This document shows positions 1 through 8,400 of a stretch of DNA of 35,864 nucleotides, in pieces. The notes under the pieces were generated by a model. It was given only the letters and a program-made list of their open reading frames with translations. It had not been told where the DNA came from and ran no database searches. This DNA comes from a virus. The stretch is taken from IMG/VR virus record IMGVR_UViG_3300005647_000003, positions 1 through 35,864 of that record; one strand, written 5' to 3'. The position numbers and the translations under genes are program-made. Position 1 is the first letter of the stretch, and every line of letters starts with the position of its first letter.

Positions 1-51
1 TGCTGGCAAACGAGCTGGATTTGACGACACCAGAGGGACTCTCTTTTTTGA
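1..51. repeat. Terminal direct repeat (copy 1), circular closure
   Basis: The first 51 bases are identical to the last 51 (35814-35864). The methyltransferase reading frame continues through the join without interruption. This is what an assembler leaves when a circular or circularly permuted molecule is cut open, so the unique genome is 35,813 bp. A true 51-bp physical terminal repeat cannot be excluded from sequence alone, but its position inside a coding frame makes an assembly overlap more likely. Confidence 0.93.
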
Positions 52-1024
52 CATCGCAAGGATTCTCAAAGAAAAGAAACCCAAACATCTGGTACTCGAA
101 AATGTTAAAGGTCTACTTAGTCATGACAAAGGACGAACTTTCCAGACAATCATTGGGGTTCTCTCCGACTTGGGCTACAGAGTGGAATGGCAGGTACTTA
201 ACAGCAAAGACTTCGGAGTTCCCCAAAACAGAGAGCGGATTATCATTATCGGACATCTTAGAGACAGATGTGGACGACAAGTATTTCCTATCCTCGGAAC
301 AACAGGGCAAGATATTAAGCAAATTGGCAACATCCACGAACACAGAGCCAGACCAAACCCAAACACAGGCAGGATCTACGGAACAGATGGGGCAAGCCCA
401 ACCTTAAGCACTATGCAGGGTGGGGGGCTTGAGCCGAAGATTGTAGTAGCCAGAAAACACAGAACAGAATATCAGGAGCAATCCATAGCCGGGACTTTGA
501 CTTCTAGCTATAGAGGGTCTCCAGACGGCGATGGCAGGAATGGGGTTATAGTCGCTCAAAGAGGTAGAGGTAATCCCCCTGTGCAAACTATTGAGGCGAG
601 AAAAGATGGCAATACAAATACCATTACATCAGTTCAGAAAGATAACTATGTAGCTATAAAAGAAGCTACCAAGAAAGGCTATTCAGAGGCTCAGGATGGC
701 GACTCGATCAACTACACCCACCCTAACTCTAAGACTAGGCGTGGCAGAGTTGGTAAGGGTATCGCTAATACGCTCGATACTGCCTCAACGCAAGGGACTT
801 TAGATAATTCAAAAATACGCAAGCTAACCCCTAGAGAATGTGAAAGATTACAGGGATTTCCGGACGATTGGACTAAGTATGGAGGTGACACTTATGGAGT
901 AGACGACTACGACATCTCAAATACCCAGCGTTACAAGATGTGTGGCAATGGGGTGACTACAAATGTTATCGAGGCTGTGTTTACGGCGATGATTGAACGG
1001 GGTTGCTATGAGGAGGCAAAATGA
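2..1024 (+). CDS. C5-cytosine DNA methyltransferase, 3' part (split by the window edge)
   Basis: This is the C-terminal part of the gene that starts at 35428; joined, the protein is 469 residues. The segment carries the motif VI ENV (LVLENVKGLLSHDKGRTF), motif VIII (DFGVPQNRERI), then a long glycine/threonine-rich target-recognition region, motif IX (RKLTPRECERLQGFPDDW) and motif X (CGNGVTTNVIEAV). These are the ordered motifs of Dcm-type enzymes that methylate carbon 5 of cytosine. The recognition region contains loosely repeated 'SPTLSTMQGGG', 'AGTLTSS' and 'ANTLDTAS' elements, a pattern I associate with phage Dcm-like enzymes. The stop overlaps the glutaredoxin start (ATGA at 1021-1024). 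The likely role is protection of phage DNA from host restriction; the target site cannot be read from the sequence. Confidence 0.95.
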   Translation, partial: AGKRAGFDDTRGTLFFDIARILKEKKPKHLVLENVKGLLSHDKGRTFQTIIGVLSDLGYRVEWQVLNSKDFGVPQNRERIIIIGHLRDRCGRQVFPILGTTGQDIKQIGNIHEHRARPNPNTGRIYGTDGASPTLSTMQGGGLEPKIVVARKHRTEYQEQSIAGTLTSSYRGSPDGDGRNGVIVAQRGRGNPPVQTIEARKDGNTNTITSVQKDNYVAIKEATKKGYSEAQDGDSINYTHPNSKTRRGRVGKGIANTLDTASTQGTLDNSKIRKLTPRECERLQGFPDDWTKYGGDTYGVDDYDISNTQRYKMCGNGVTTNVIEAVFTAMIERGCYEEAK

Positions 1025-1257
1025 TTCTATATAGCGGCAACGGGTGCCCATCTTGCGAGATGGTCAAGAAATATTTAAAATTCAAAGGCGTGGAATTCAA
1101 AGAAGTGAATGTTGATGAAGACCCCACACTCACTCGCGGATGGTTGATGCAAGAATTTCACACAACTACAGTCCCAGTCATTACCCACGCCAACGAGATA
1201 GTCATAGGGTATAAGCTACCACTGTTAAGTGAAATGATTGCGGGCATGGATGACTAA
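1021..1257 (+). CDS. Glutaredoxin/NrdH-like thiol-disulfide protein
   Basis: A 78-residue thioredoxin-fold protein with the redox-active CPSC at residues 9-12 and the cis-proline loop TVPV at residues 50-53, the two landmarks of glutaredoxin and NrdH redoxins. Length fits the family. Such proteins reduce ribonucleotide reductase or other disulfides; no ribonucleotide reductase gene is visible here, so it would have to serve a host enzyme. The start overlaps the methyltransferase stop (ATGA), and the stop overlaps the next gene, which places it in a tightly coupled rightward operon. It has no Shine-Dalgarno of its own beyond the purine-rich GAGGAGGC just upstream, inside the previous gene. Confidence 0.88.
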   Translation: MILYSGNGCPSCEMVKKYLKFKGVEFKEVNVDEDPTLTRGWLMQEFHTTTVPVITHANEIVIGYKLPLLSEMIAGMDD

Positions 1258-2641
1258 GGAAGTAGACAACGGAGAGCGCAAGCCGGTAAAGCTTATCCTC
1301 TCTGAAAGATTATCGAAGAATGTGCGCATCGCCCGTTTTAAAGGGGCAACCATAATTGAAGAAGACGGCATGTGGGTGGATATGACTAGCGACCGGTTTG
1401 CGGAGGCTTGTTATCGTGCTTTTGGTTTCGGTACTGGTAAATCTCGTATCAGTGATCTCGAGCACCTCTTTAGGACCACTGCAGAAGACATGAGCAATAA
1501 AGATTGCTATATCGCATTTGGTGGCAAGGTCTGGGATATGAGAACTATGAAGTGGACTGATAAGCTCACTCCTGACGATTGTGTTTACCGAGTAGCCCAC
1601 GATGGAGGTACTGACTATTCAGGAGAGGATTTCGTGGACAGTAATGGCAGACTGAAATTTGTGATGGAGTTAGCCAAAGGGGATAAAGGGGTCTATGGAG
1701 ATATTATGCAATCCGTAGCGCCATTAATAATGTATAAAAAACCAACCGGAGTGATCTGGTATTTAGGAGGAGGAGCAAATGGAAAGTCAACACTGGTACA
1801 CTTACTTTACAAGATATTCGGGCCGTACCTTACGGAGATTACGGTTAAGCAACTCGAAGACGAGCGAGACACACCACAACTCAATGGAAAGCTCGGGAAT
1901 GTTTGCAAAGAATCTTCAGAGGGATTTATTGAAGATACTAGGACCTACAAGTCGATCGGAACGCATGAAAATTTTTCAGTTCATAAATTCCACTCACAGG
2001 ACATGGTCGAGATCGAGGGAAATGTACATCACATCTTCTCTGCTAATAATATCCCCGCGTTCGGAGATAAGAGTTACGGTGCTCGTAGACGAACACTGGT
2101 CATACCGTTTAATAATAGATTTAAGCCGGACGAAACATACGAAGATCGCACATTCACTCCGAAATTCATCGACGCTTTTGTCGGTGAAATGATTAAGTAT
2201 GCGCTAAAGCTTAAAGAGCAGGACTATGAATTTAGGTTCAGCGACACCACTACTCAGATGAAAGAGAAATACGACACTGATGCCAACACTGCACAGACTT
2301 ACGCAGACGACCTAGTAGCGAATGACATTTATGGATTCAAGAACTACAACAGCCTGAAAAATGACTATGAGTTCTGGTGTTCAGAACATGGCTACAAGGC
2401 ATCCTCGATAAATGTACTCAGAAGAGCTATGGATGAAAAAGGCTTTACCCGTCGTTCAGCTAGAGATGAGACCGGCAAAGATCTCAAGATGTATCTACTG
2501 GGAGATGCCTCATACAAAAACTTAGCCCAGGTTGAAACCCGTTTAGGCCTCTACCAAGAAGCTAACAGTGACGCGAGGATTGATAACCTAACACTAGTAG
2601 AGCAAGACAGCCTACTTAAAGATTGGAGCAGAGATGCCTAG
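1250..2641 (+). CDS. SF3 helicase (D5/phage primase-helicase C-terminal type)
   Basis: A 463-residue protein with an N-terminal D5_N-like region and a superfamily 3 ATPase core. Walker A is GGGANGKST (about residues 173-181), followed by a B-type motif (NVCKESSEGF) and motif C with sensor and arginine residues (HIFSANNIPAFGD ... GARRRTLVIPF). These proteins unwind DNA at replication origins. The usual N-terminal primase domain is not visible, so this is the helicase half only, with a C-terminal helical DNA-binding-type tail. I chose the ATG at 1250; a TTG at 1238 would add four residues. The start lies inside the end of the glutaredoxin gene and has no clear Shine-Dalgarno, suggesting translational coupling. 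It is the best candidate for the replication initiator helicase. Confidence 0.9.
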   Translation: MTKEVDNGERKPVKLILSERLSKNVRIARFKGATIIEEDGMWVDMTSDRFAEACYRAFGFGTGKSRISDLEHLFRTTAEDMSNKDCYIAFGGKVWDMRTMKWTDKLTPDDCVYRVAHDGGTDYSGEDFVDSNGRLKFVMELAKGDKGVYGDIMQSVAPLIMYKKPTGVIWYLGGGANGKSTLVHLLYKIFGPYLTEITVKQLEDERDTPQLNGKLGNVCKESSEGFIEDTRTYKSIGTHENFSVHKFHSQDMVEIEGNVHHIFSANNIPAFGDKSYGARRRTLVIPFNNRFKPDETYEDRTFTPKFIDAFVGEMIKYALKLKEQDYEFRFSDTTTQMKEKYDTDANTAQTYADDLVANDIYGFKNYNSLKNDYEFWCSEHGYKASSINVLRRAMDEKGFTRRSARDETGKDLKMYLLGDASYKNLAQVETRLGLYQEANSDARIDNLTLVEQDSLLKDWSRDA

Positions 2642-2930
2642 AGACAAAACAACACTGATGGGCTCAATGCTCGCTAAATACCGGATCACTAGAGACAACG
2701 CTATTCGTGCTGCTAAACATGACCTCTGGGTTGACAATAAAATGGCTAAACCAGAGGACCGGTCTGGTCATGAATTAAGAGAAAAGTCTGTGGTCAAATC
2801 TGGAGGGCAGACAGTGGTCGATATATCCCTGTGGAAAAGAATCGACACCAAGCGAGTAGTAGTATCATCGAATATTCAAGCTGAGACCATCGAAGCTAAA
2901 GTAGAGGACCTTGACGATTTAATGAAATAG
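2634..2930 (+). CDS. Hypothetical protein in replication operon
   Basis: A 98-residue, basic-to-mixed soluble protein that I do not recognise. It overlaps the helicase stop by 8 bases and has a GGAG upstream of the ATG. Residues 1-45 are rich in K/R (RITRDNAIRAAKHDLWVDNKMAKPEDRSGHE without long hydrophobic runs) and the C-terminus is acidic (KVEDLDDLMK), so it could be a small DNA- or helicase-binding protein. Function is unknown; only its coupling to the SF3 helicase hints at replication. Confidence 0.75.
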   Translation: MPRDKTTLMGSMLAKYRITRDNAIRAAKHDLWVDNKMAKPEDRSGHELREKSVVKSGGQTVVDISLWKRIDTKRVVVSSNIQAETIEAKVEDLDDLMK

Positions 2931-2940
2931 AAAGGGCACA

Positions 2941-3192
2941 ATGAGGGTGTGCGACACAAAGAAATTTTACGACACTGAATTTCAGGCGCAAAGAGCAGCG
3001 TCAAAAACAGAATGGAGTTTAAATGCTGAAATGATTCACTACCCTTGCGGGACTCATTGGCACATAAGCCATAAGAATAAATCTGAAAGACGAGGCTATG
3101 GTCACAACTACTGGCGGTGCCCTCATTGCAAACAAATAATTAAAAAATCAAAAATCGACAAACATCGTTTTTCGTGTAACATGAAACCATGA
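2941..3192 (+). CDS. Small zinc-finger phage protein
   Basis: An 83-residue protein with two metal-binding-looking parts. The N-terminal part has CDTKKFYDTEFQAQRAA followed by YPCGTHWHISH, which resembles small phage proteins of the 'CxxKxxYxTexxA ... C..WH' kind. The C-terminal part CPHCKQIIKKSKIDKHRFSC has C-x2-C and H-x4-C spacing, a C2HC zinc finger. An AAAGGG lies seven bases upstream of the ATG. The stop overlaps the next start (ATGA). Role unknown; a nucleic-acid-binding regulator is a reasonable inference. Confidence 0.8.
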   Translation: MRVCDTKKFYDTEFQAQRAASKTEWSLNAEMIHYPCGTHWHISHKNKSERRGYGHNYWRCPHCKQIIKKSKIDKHRFSCNMKP

Positions 3193-3950
3193 GCAAAACA
3201 GAGAGAGGGCAGTTAGGGCAGTTTTTAGAAGAAGTCATCCACTGGACATGGGACGAATTCTGCAAAGCAGAACTTGATACTGACTACAAGGGTTATCAGG
3301 GTGCAGTTTTGTCCCTGGTTAGGCAATGTGCAGATGGCAAGCTCGGACCAATAAAGCTGGCAATCGACCGAGTCGACGGGAAGATAGAGACCCCAGTTAG
3401 AGTCGAATACCCGCAGGTCTTCATGCTGTTCCCCGAAGCCAAAAAAGTCGCGCTCGGCCCGGCTGAACCCGGAAGCCCGGCTGCGGCTCTGGCAGCGCCC
3501 GAAACCTTTGACACCATAAAAGAAGCCCCCGAAGAAGACTCAGATGATAAAAACATAGCCACAATGACTCTCAGGGAGACATTAACAAATATGGCTGATA
3601 CCCCTCGTAAAGTACCTCTGATGATTCACGCTAGAAAAGATCAGATAGAGACTGCGATGAAGAAAGGTGAACCTCTAGGCGATGAAACCACCATACCTCT
3701 AGTGAAGTCTGTCATATCTGCAAACCTCTTGTTGCTTGCTGAGAGTGGAAAGTTTGAAGCTATAACTGAGGTATTTGACCAGATTGATGGCAAGCTAGTT
3801 GAGACCATAAGAGTTTTGGGTGAGGATATGTACTTAGTCAGCTATGTCCTAGAAGCACCATTTGGGGCTGTGAAAAATAAAGATGGGGTGTATTACTTGC
3901 AAGCTCCACAGATATCGGATGCTTGGGAATCTAAATTTAAGAGTAAATGA
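3189..3950 (+). CDS. Hypothetical protein, possible small terminase subunit
   Basis: A 253-residue protein. An N-terminal helical part (WTWDEFCKAELDTDY) is followed by CADGKLGPIKLAIDRVDGKIETPVRVEYPQ, which resembles the 'DRVDGK' segment I associate with phage small-terminase-like or terminase-neighbour proteins. The same arrangement returns near residue 195 as SGKFEAITEVFDQIDGKLVETIRV, so the protein contains two divergent copies joined by a Pro/Ala/Glu-rich linker (about residues 85-120). The linker DNA is visibly more GC-rich than its surroundings. It sits directly before a VRR-NUC nuclease and far from the large terminase. The small-terminase reading is tentative; an unrelated DNA-binding protein would also fit. 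Confidence 0.55.
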   Translation: MSKTERGQLGQFLEEVIHWTWDEFCKAELDTDYKGYQGAVLSLVRQCADGKLGPIKLAIDRVDGKIETPVRVEYPQVFMLFPEAKKVALGPAEPGSPAAALAAPETFDTIKEAPEEDSDDKNIATMTLRETLTNMADTPRKVPLMIHARKDQIETAMKKGEPLGDETTIPLVKSVISANLLLLAESGKFEAITEVFDQIDGKLVETIRVLGEDMYLVSYVLEAPFGAVKNKDGVYYLQAPQISDAWESKFKSK

Positions 3951-4240
3951 TGAGCTCAGAAAAAAAGACTCAGGCTAATCTCGTTAAATACCTAAAATCA
4001 AAGGGTTGCTATGTTATTAAAACTAGACCAGGTCCGGGAGTCCCTGTTGGTTGCCCTGATGTAATAGCTTTTCACGAGGGCTGGTGGGGAGGCTTTGAAA
4101 TAAAAGGAGCTAAGAATTCTAAGTTCCAACCGCTACAAAAAGAGACTATTGTCAAGTTTGAAGATTGGTCTACTGGCATGGTGGTGTATCCTGAAAATTA
4201 TGACGATTGTATCTCAAAGCTAGATTTATTTTTTGATTGA
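3947..4240 (+). CDS. VRR-NUC domain nuclease
   Basis: A 97-residue single-domain nuclease of the PD-(D/E)xK superfamily. It shows the GxPD aspartate (VGCPDVIAF, D38), the E-x-K pair (FEIKG, E51 and K53) and the following QPLQKE glutamine, the order expected for stand-alone phage VRR-NUC proteins. These are thought to be structure-specific nucleases acting on replication or recombination intermediates. The start overlaps the upstream stop, and it is the last gene before a late promoter. It probably processes branched phage DNA before packaging. Confidence 0.88.
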   Translation: MMSSEKKTQANLVKYLKSKGCYVIKTRPGPGVPVGCPDVIAFHEGWWGGFEIKGAKNSKFQPLQKETIVKFEDWSTGMVVYPENYDDCISKLDLFFD

Positions 4241-4250
4241 CTTTTTACCA

Positions 4251-4280
4251 TTGTTGCGAGTGTAGTGTTTATGCTATTAT
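4251..4280 (+). promoter_or_regulatory. Late promoter with extended -10
   Basis: TTGTTG at 4251-4256, an 18-bp spacer, and TATTAT at 4275-4280 preceded by TGC (extended -10). The block GTTTATGCTATTATGAAGTT is almost the same as the one in front of 19466 (GTTTATGCTATAATCAAGTT), which supports a shared promoter class for virion genes. The predicted start is about 30 bases before the ATG at 4318. Confidence 0.75.
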
Positions 4281-4317
4281 GAAGTTATTAGAATTTTGAA
4301 ATTTAGGAGATTATTTT

Positions 4318-5409
4318 ATGCCACTAGTAAACGGAAGATGGGTCAATGCGCCAATACCAGTAAACAATGATACAAAAGAATTTATAACTGCTCAGTCAAT
4401 AGTAGATGCCAGACTTGCCAGTGGGAATAACACAACCTCTATGGTTGGGCCTTATTCTGCGGAAGCCTATGCTATCGCTGACCGGACTACAAACGCCATC
4501 AATAATAAAGCTGCTCAAGAAAATGTACTTGGTGCTACATCCCCTACCCCTAGTTATTCTGGTGGTTCTTCTAGCTATTCTGCCCCTAAAGCGGCTGTGG
4601 CTGCTCCTGCCCCAGTCCTAAATTCTGCTGCTATCAACAACACAAACAAAGCTATAAAAAGTTTAGACACTGAAAAGTCTATTGGTTATGACAACATTGA
4701 TGATAGTTATGACTCCCTCATTAAGAAATATGACCGAGAGGCTACTCGTACTAAAGGCGAATATGATGAATCTTCTGACTTAAATACAAACAACCTACAA
4801 CGGAATAAGCAGAACTCTCTAGTATCTGCTGCGCAGGGCTTGAGAGGTCTTCGTGGTGTCCTTGGTTCTATCGGTGCTTTGAATGGTGATGGTCGCAACC
4901 TTGCCAACCGAGCAGTGACCTCTGAGGTTAATGCAGATATTGGTGGTGCAGTTGAGACTTCGGCTATAAACGCCCAGGGTCTTGACAAAGCTTATGATAA
5001 GTTTGAAGAAGAGGACGAAGATCGTAGGAACGAAGCTTCTACTTCTCGTACTAACCAGAGGACTGCCCTAGAGGGGTCTATCGCTGGGAAGAGGCAAACT
5101 TTCTTGCAGAAGTTGGCTGAAATATACAATGATGCAGAGCAAACATCTAACTCTAAGAAGTATCTTGACCAAGCTGGCGACCTTAATGACACTATCGCTA
5201 AGAAAAGTCGTGTCCAGGCTGCTCCACTGTCAGCCAAGGGTGCTGAATATAATCCAGCAGACCTAGAGAGCTACTTAGCAGGAGCTGGTGATAAGACAGT
5301 AGAAATAAGAGGTGGTAATCTTGGAGGTGGAGTATCCAGTAATGGAATATTTACTCCTCAAAACGCTCAAGAGGATGAAGAGAGCCGCAGAAGATTAGCA
5401 GTAGTTTAA
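4318..5409 (+). CDS. Putative internal virion (ejection) protein
   Basis: A 363-residue Ala/Asn/Ser-rich protein without cysteine-based or enzymatic motifs. Residues about 75-105 form a Ser/Tyr/Ala/Pro-rich linker and residues about 135-290 are mostly charged helical sequence with coiled-coil character (RKRQ-rich, EEEDEDRRNEAS). It is the first gene after the late promoter, with AGGAG nine bases before the ATG, and precedes the 1560-residue virion protein. By position and composition it resembles small ejection or core proteins of short-tailed phages. No specific family is recognised. Confidence 0.6.
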   Translation: MPLVNGRWVNAPIPVNNDTKEFITAQSIVDARLASGNNTTSMVGPYSAEAYAIADRTTNAINNKAAQENVLGATSPTPSYSGGSSSYSAPKAAVAAPAPVLNSAAINNTNKAIKSLDTEKSIGYDNIDDSYDSLIKKYDREATRTKGEYDESSDLNTNNLQRNKQNSLVSAAQGLRGLRGVLGSIGALNGDGRNLANRAVTSEVNADIGGAVETSAINAQGLDKAYDKFEEEDEDRRNEASTSRTNQRTALEGSIAGKRQTFLQKLAEIYNDAEQTSNSKKYLDQAGDLNDTIAKKSRVQAAPLSAKGAEYNPADLESYLAGAGDKTVEIRGGNLGGGVSSNGIFTPQNAQEDEESRRRLAVV

Positions 5410-5423
5410 TAAGGGAGTTCTAA

Positions 5424-8400
5424 ATGGGCCTTTTTAGCAGCATATCCAGAGCGTTCCAAAAGGCAGATTTTTGGGACAAAGAAGAAAACCAGCGCCAACA
5501 GGCTCAATGGGATCGTGAGGATGCTGAAAAATTAGAAGCAAAACGCAGCGCTGCGGTAAATAGTATTTTCTCAAGTTCTTCTAGCCCTTATTCTCGTACC
5601 AACACTAATAACTACAGTCAGCCGTCAAATCAGGGACCTCTTGCTCCATCTGTTTTAGATGCTCAAGCTCAGGAACAACAGAAACCACTAGAGAAAAAGC
5701 CTCTTGCTGCTTTTAACAACCCTTTATTCTATCAACAAGAGCAAGCTCCTGTGAGTCCAGAGCAAGAAAAAACTCGGATTTTAGAGAAGCTTTACGAGGC
5801 TAACTTAGAGAAAGCCAAGAAACAAACCAACGATGGAGAGAGTTGGCTTAGTCGTAATTTGGTGAACAGGGGCGCTGTGAATAATCGTGCTGAAAGTCGC
5901 GCTAGAACTATGGCTGCTCAAGATTATATGAAAAAGTACGGCACAGGAGACTCCGTTTTATCAGAGTATATGAAGAAAACGACCGACGATGGGGCTGCTG
6001 AATCTGCTAGATTGAAAAAGGGTATAGACCACCTTAATGTTGTTAGTGATAGATTATATAAAGTTGCAGAGAAAGGCTCGTATGTGCCTGGCTTTGGTAC
6101 GGCTTTCAACTTGGGCTTGGCAGGGTCTGAAAAACTAGCCTCGAGCTTGGGTAATGAAGAATATGCAGATGAATTAGGGGCTATGAGGACTAAAGTTGAT
6201 TTTGGTATGACACAGGAAGAGTTCGACGCGCTCGACCCAGAAATGCAGAATAAGCTGAGAAATCTCCAGAAACTAGGATTAATCGCATCACCCCTAGATT
6301 TAGTCGGTTCTGGCGCTCTTGCCAAGTCTGCAGTGGTTGGTTCAGGTAAAGCCGCTTTTAAACAGAGTATAACCCAAGGTACAAAGGCTTATGCGACTAA
6401 ACAAGCAATCAAGGCTGGAGGGAAAACAGCTATAAAAGAATCTGCTGTGCCTTTCGTTGCCGGTACTGCGCTCGGAACCGGAGCTCAAGCTTATCTCGGG
6501 GGGACAGAAAATTTGAGTATTGCCGACGCTCTTAAGGCTGGTGTTACTGGTGCTGGTTTGAACCAACTAGTCCCTACTATGAATCCTAAAAAAATGGGAG
6601 TTACCTCTGCTATTGATAGCGCTACAGATGCGAGCACTACTGCCGCTAAGACTATCGAAGCACCAGAGTTGCCGGGTATAATAAAGAAAACAGGGGCAGA
6701 ATCGAAACCATCTATCGAGATCGAAGCAGGGGTGAAATCGACTAATGCAGCCAAAATCCCTGACCCAACCAGTAATTTTGCACTTGCTAAAGCGGCCGAC
6801 TCTATCAGCAGTGAAGTCCCTATGGCTGACTTTAAGAACCCAGTGGATGGGTCTCAACTAAGGAAGATGGACCCTAGAACCGAAGAATTAGACCGGGCTA
6901 TGGATATCGTGGCCTCCGCCGACTCAGCAGAACAGCTCAACAGAGCCCAGGCTACTGTCGACTCTCTTAGAGAGCAAGGTGTGGTCAGCTCGGCCGACTC
7001 AGCCCCAACACCAGAAGTAGCTCCAGTCGGGGGCGTTGACTCTAATGGCAACCCATTATTGGTGTCTGATGCCCAAGCAGCGCAAGAAGCCCTTGACAAT
7101 GGAATAATCCCTCAGGCTGAGGGTAGTGTTTCTGCTTCTCGCGAAGCTGAGATGACTGCCGCTAAAGAGGCTTTATTAGCCGAAGAGTTTAAAACTCCTG
7201 CTCCAAGGACTCGTCAGCAAGTTATAGAGAGGATAGTAGATGATGGAGCTAGAGCAGAAGTTGAAGAGACTTTATTGCCTAAAGGTAGTGCACTCAATAT
7301 AGAAGAGGTTCAGGCAGAGGCTAAAATTCGTGTGAGACAAATGGATGATGCTGCTTTAAGTGAAAAATTCGCCAGTGAGATAGTTATTAACAACCCTAGC
7401 GAGTATTTCGAGACAGTAGCGGCAGTTGATCGATTAGGCCGTTCAAACACTCCTGAGGGCGTTAGAGCGCTAACCAACGCTATGGAGAGTATCCAAATGT
7501 TCTCTAGCAACGCTGGTCGCGACTTGAGAATGGTTAAGGAATTATTTAAGAATATGCCAGCTCCAATGAAGAAAAACTACATGATAGACCGAATCGAGAA
7601 GAAGTTGGGTGCTGATTTGCCAGACGCTGAAAGAGCTTCGCTTATAGAAATGATAGATAGCGCCACTGGCGAAGAAGTCTCTGTGAACAGCTTGAAAGAT
7701 AGTTTAGACGCTTTGAAAAACGATATTGAGACAGGAATAGAAGTAGACCCAGAAGTAGGTTCTGCACTTATAAAGAAATACCGAGAAGCTCAAAGCAACT
7801 ATGAATATCTACAAGGTGATGTTTGGGACTATTCTCAGTCGCTAATGCCTAAAAGCAGTGTAGGTAAAAGAGTAGCGCAAGGAGTCAAGACTTCTATGCT
7901 TTCTTCTCCTTTGAGGAGACTTTCTGACCCTCTAGTGACTGGTGTAACTCAAATGGCAGATGTTCGTGACAGCGCAGTTTCTGGCTTGATAGGTAAAGTC
8001 TTGAACAAGGCTACCGGCAACTCTGGTCAATACCGCGAGTTCGCCCCCTCAGATGTTAAATCCTTAGTAAAAGGCAACCTTGAGGGCGCAGTTGAGAGTG
8101 CGAAAACCTTAAAAACAGATAGAAGACGAGTGCCTGATTTCATGGGAGAACTCCAAAGAGCTACTCGTGCAGATTCACAGAGTACAAGAAGAACCAGAGC
8201 AGGTCGTTTTGTTGGTGATATGACTGAGGCTGCTACCAAGATGACGCAGGGTTCAGAAGTGATGAGGGCTCGTGAGTTAGCTCGACAGGATGGTCAAAAA
8301 TTGAAGCTAAAGGGCAAAGATTTAGACCTTTACACAGATATCGGAGAGGTTACTCTGAGCACCAAACAGCGACTAGAGGCGCAAGATTTCCACATGAAGA

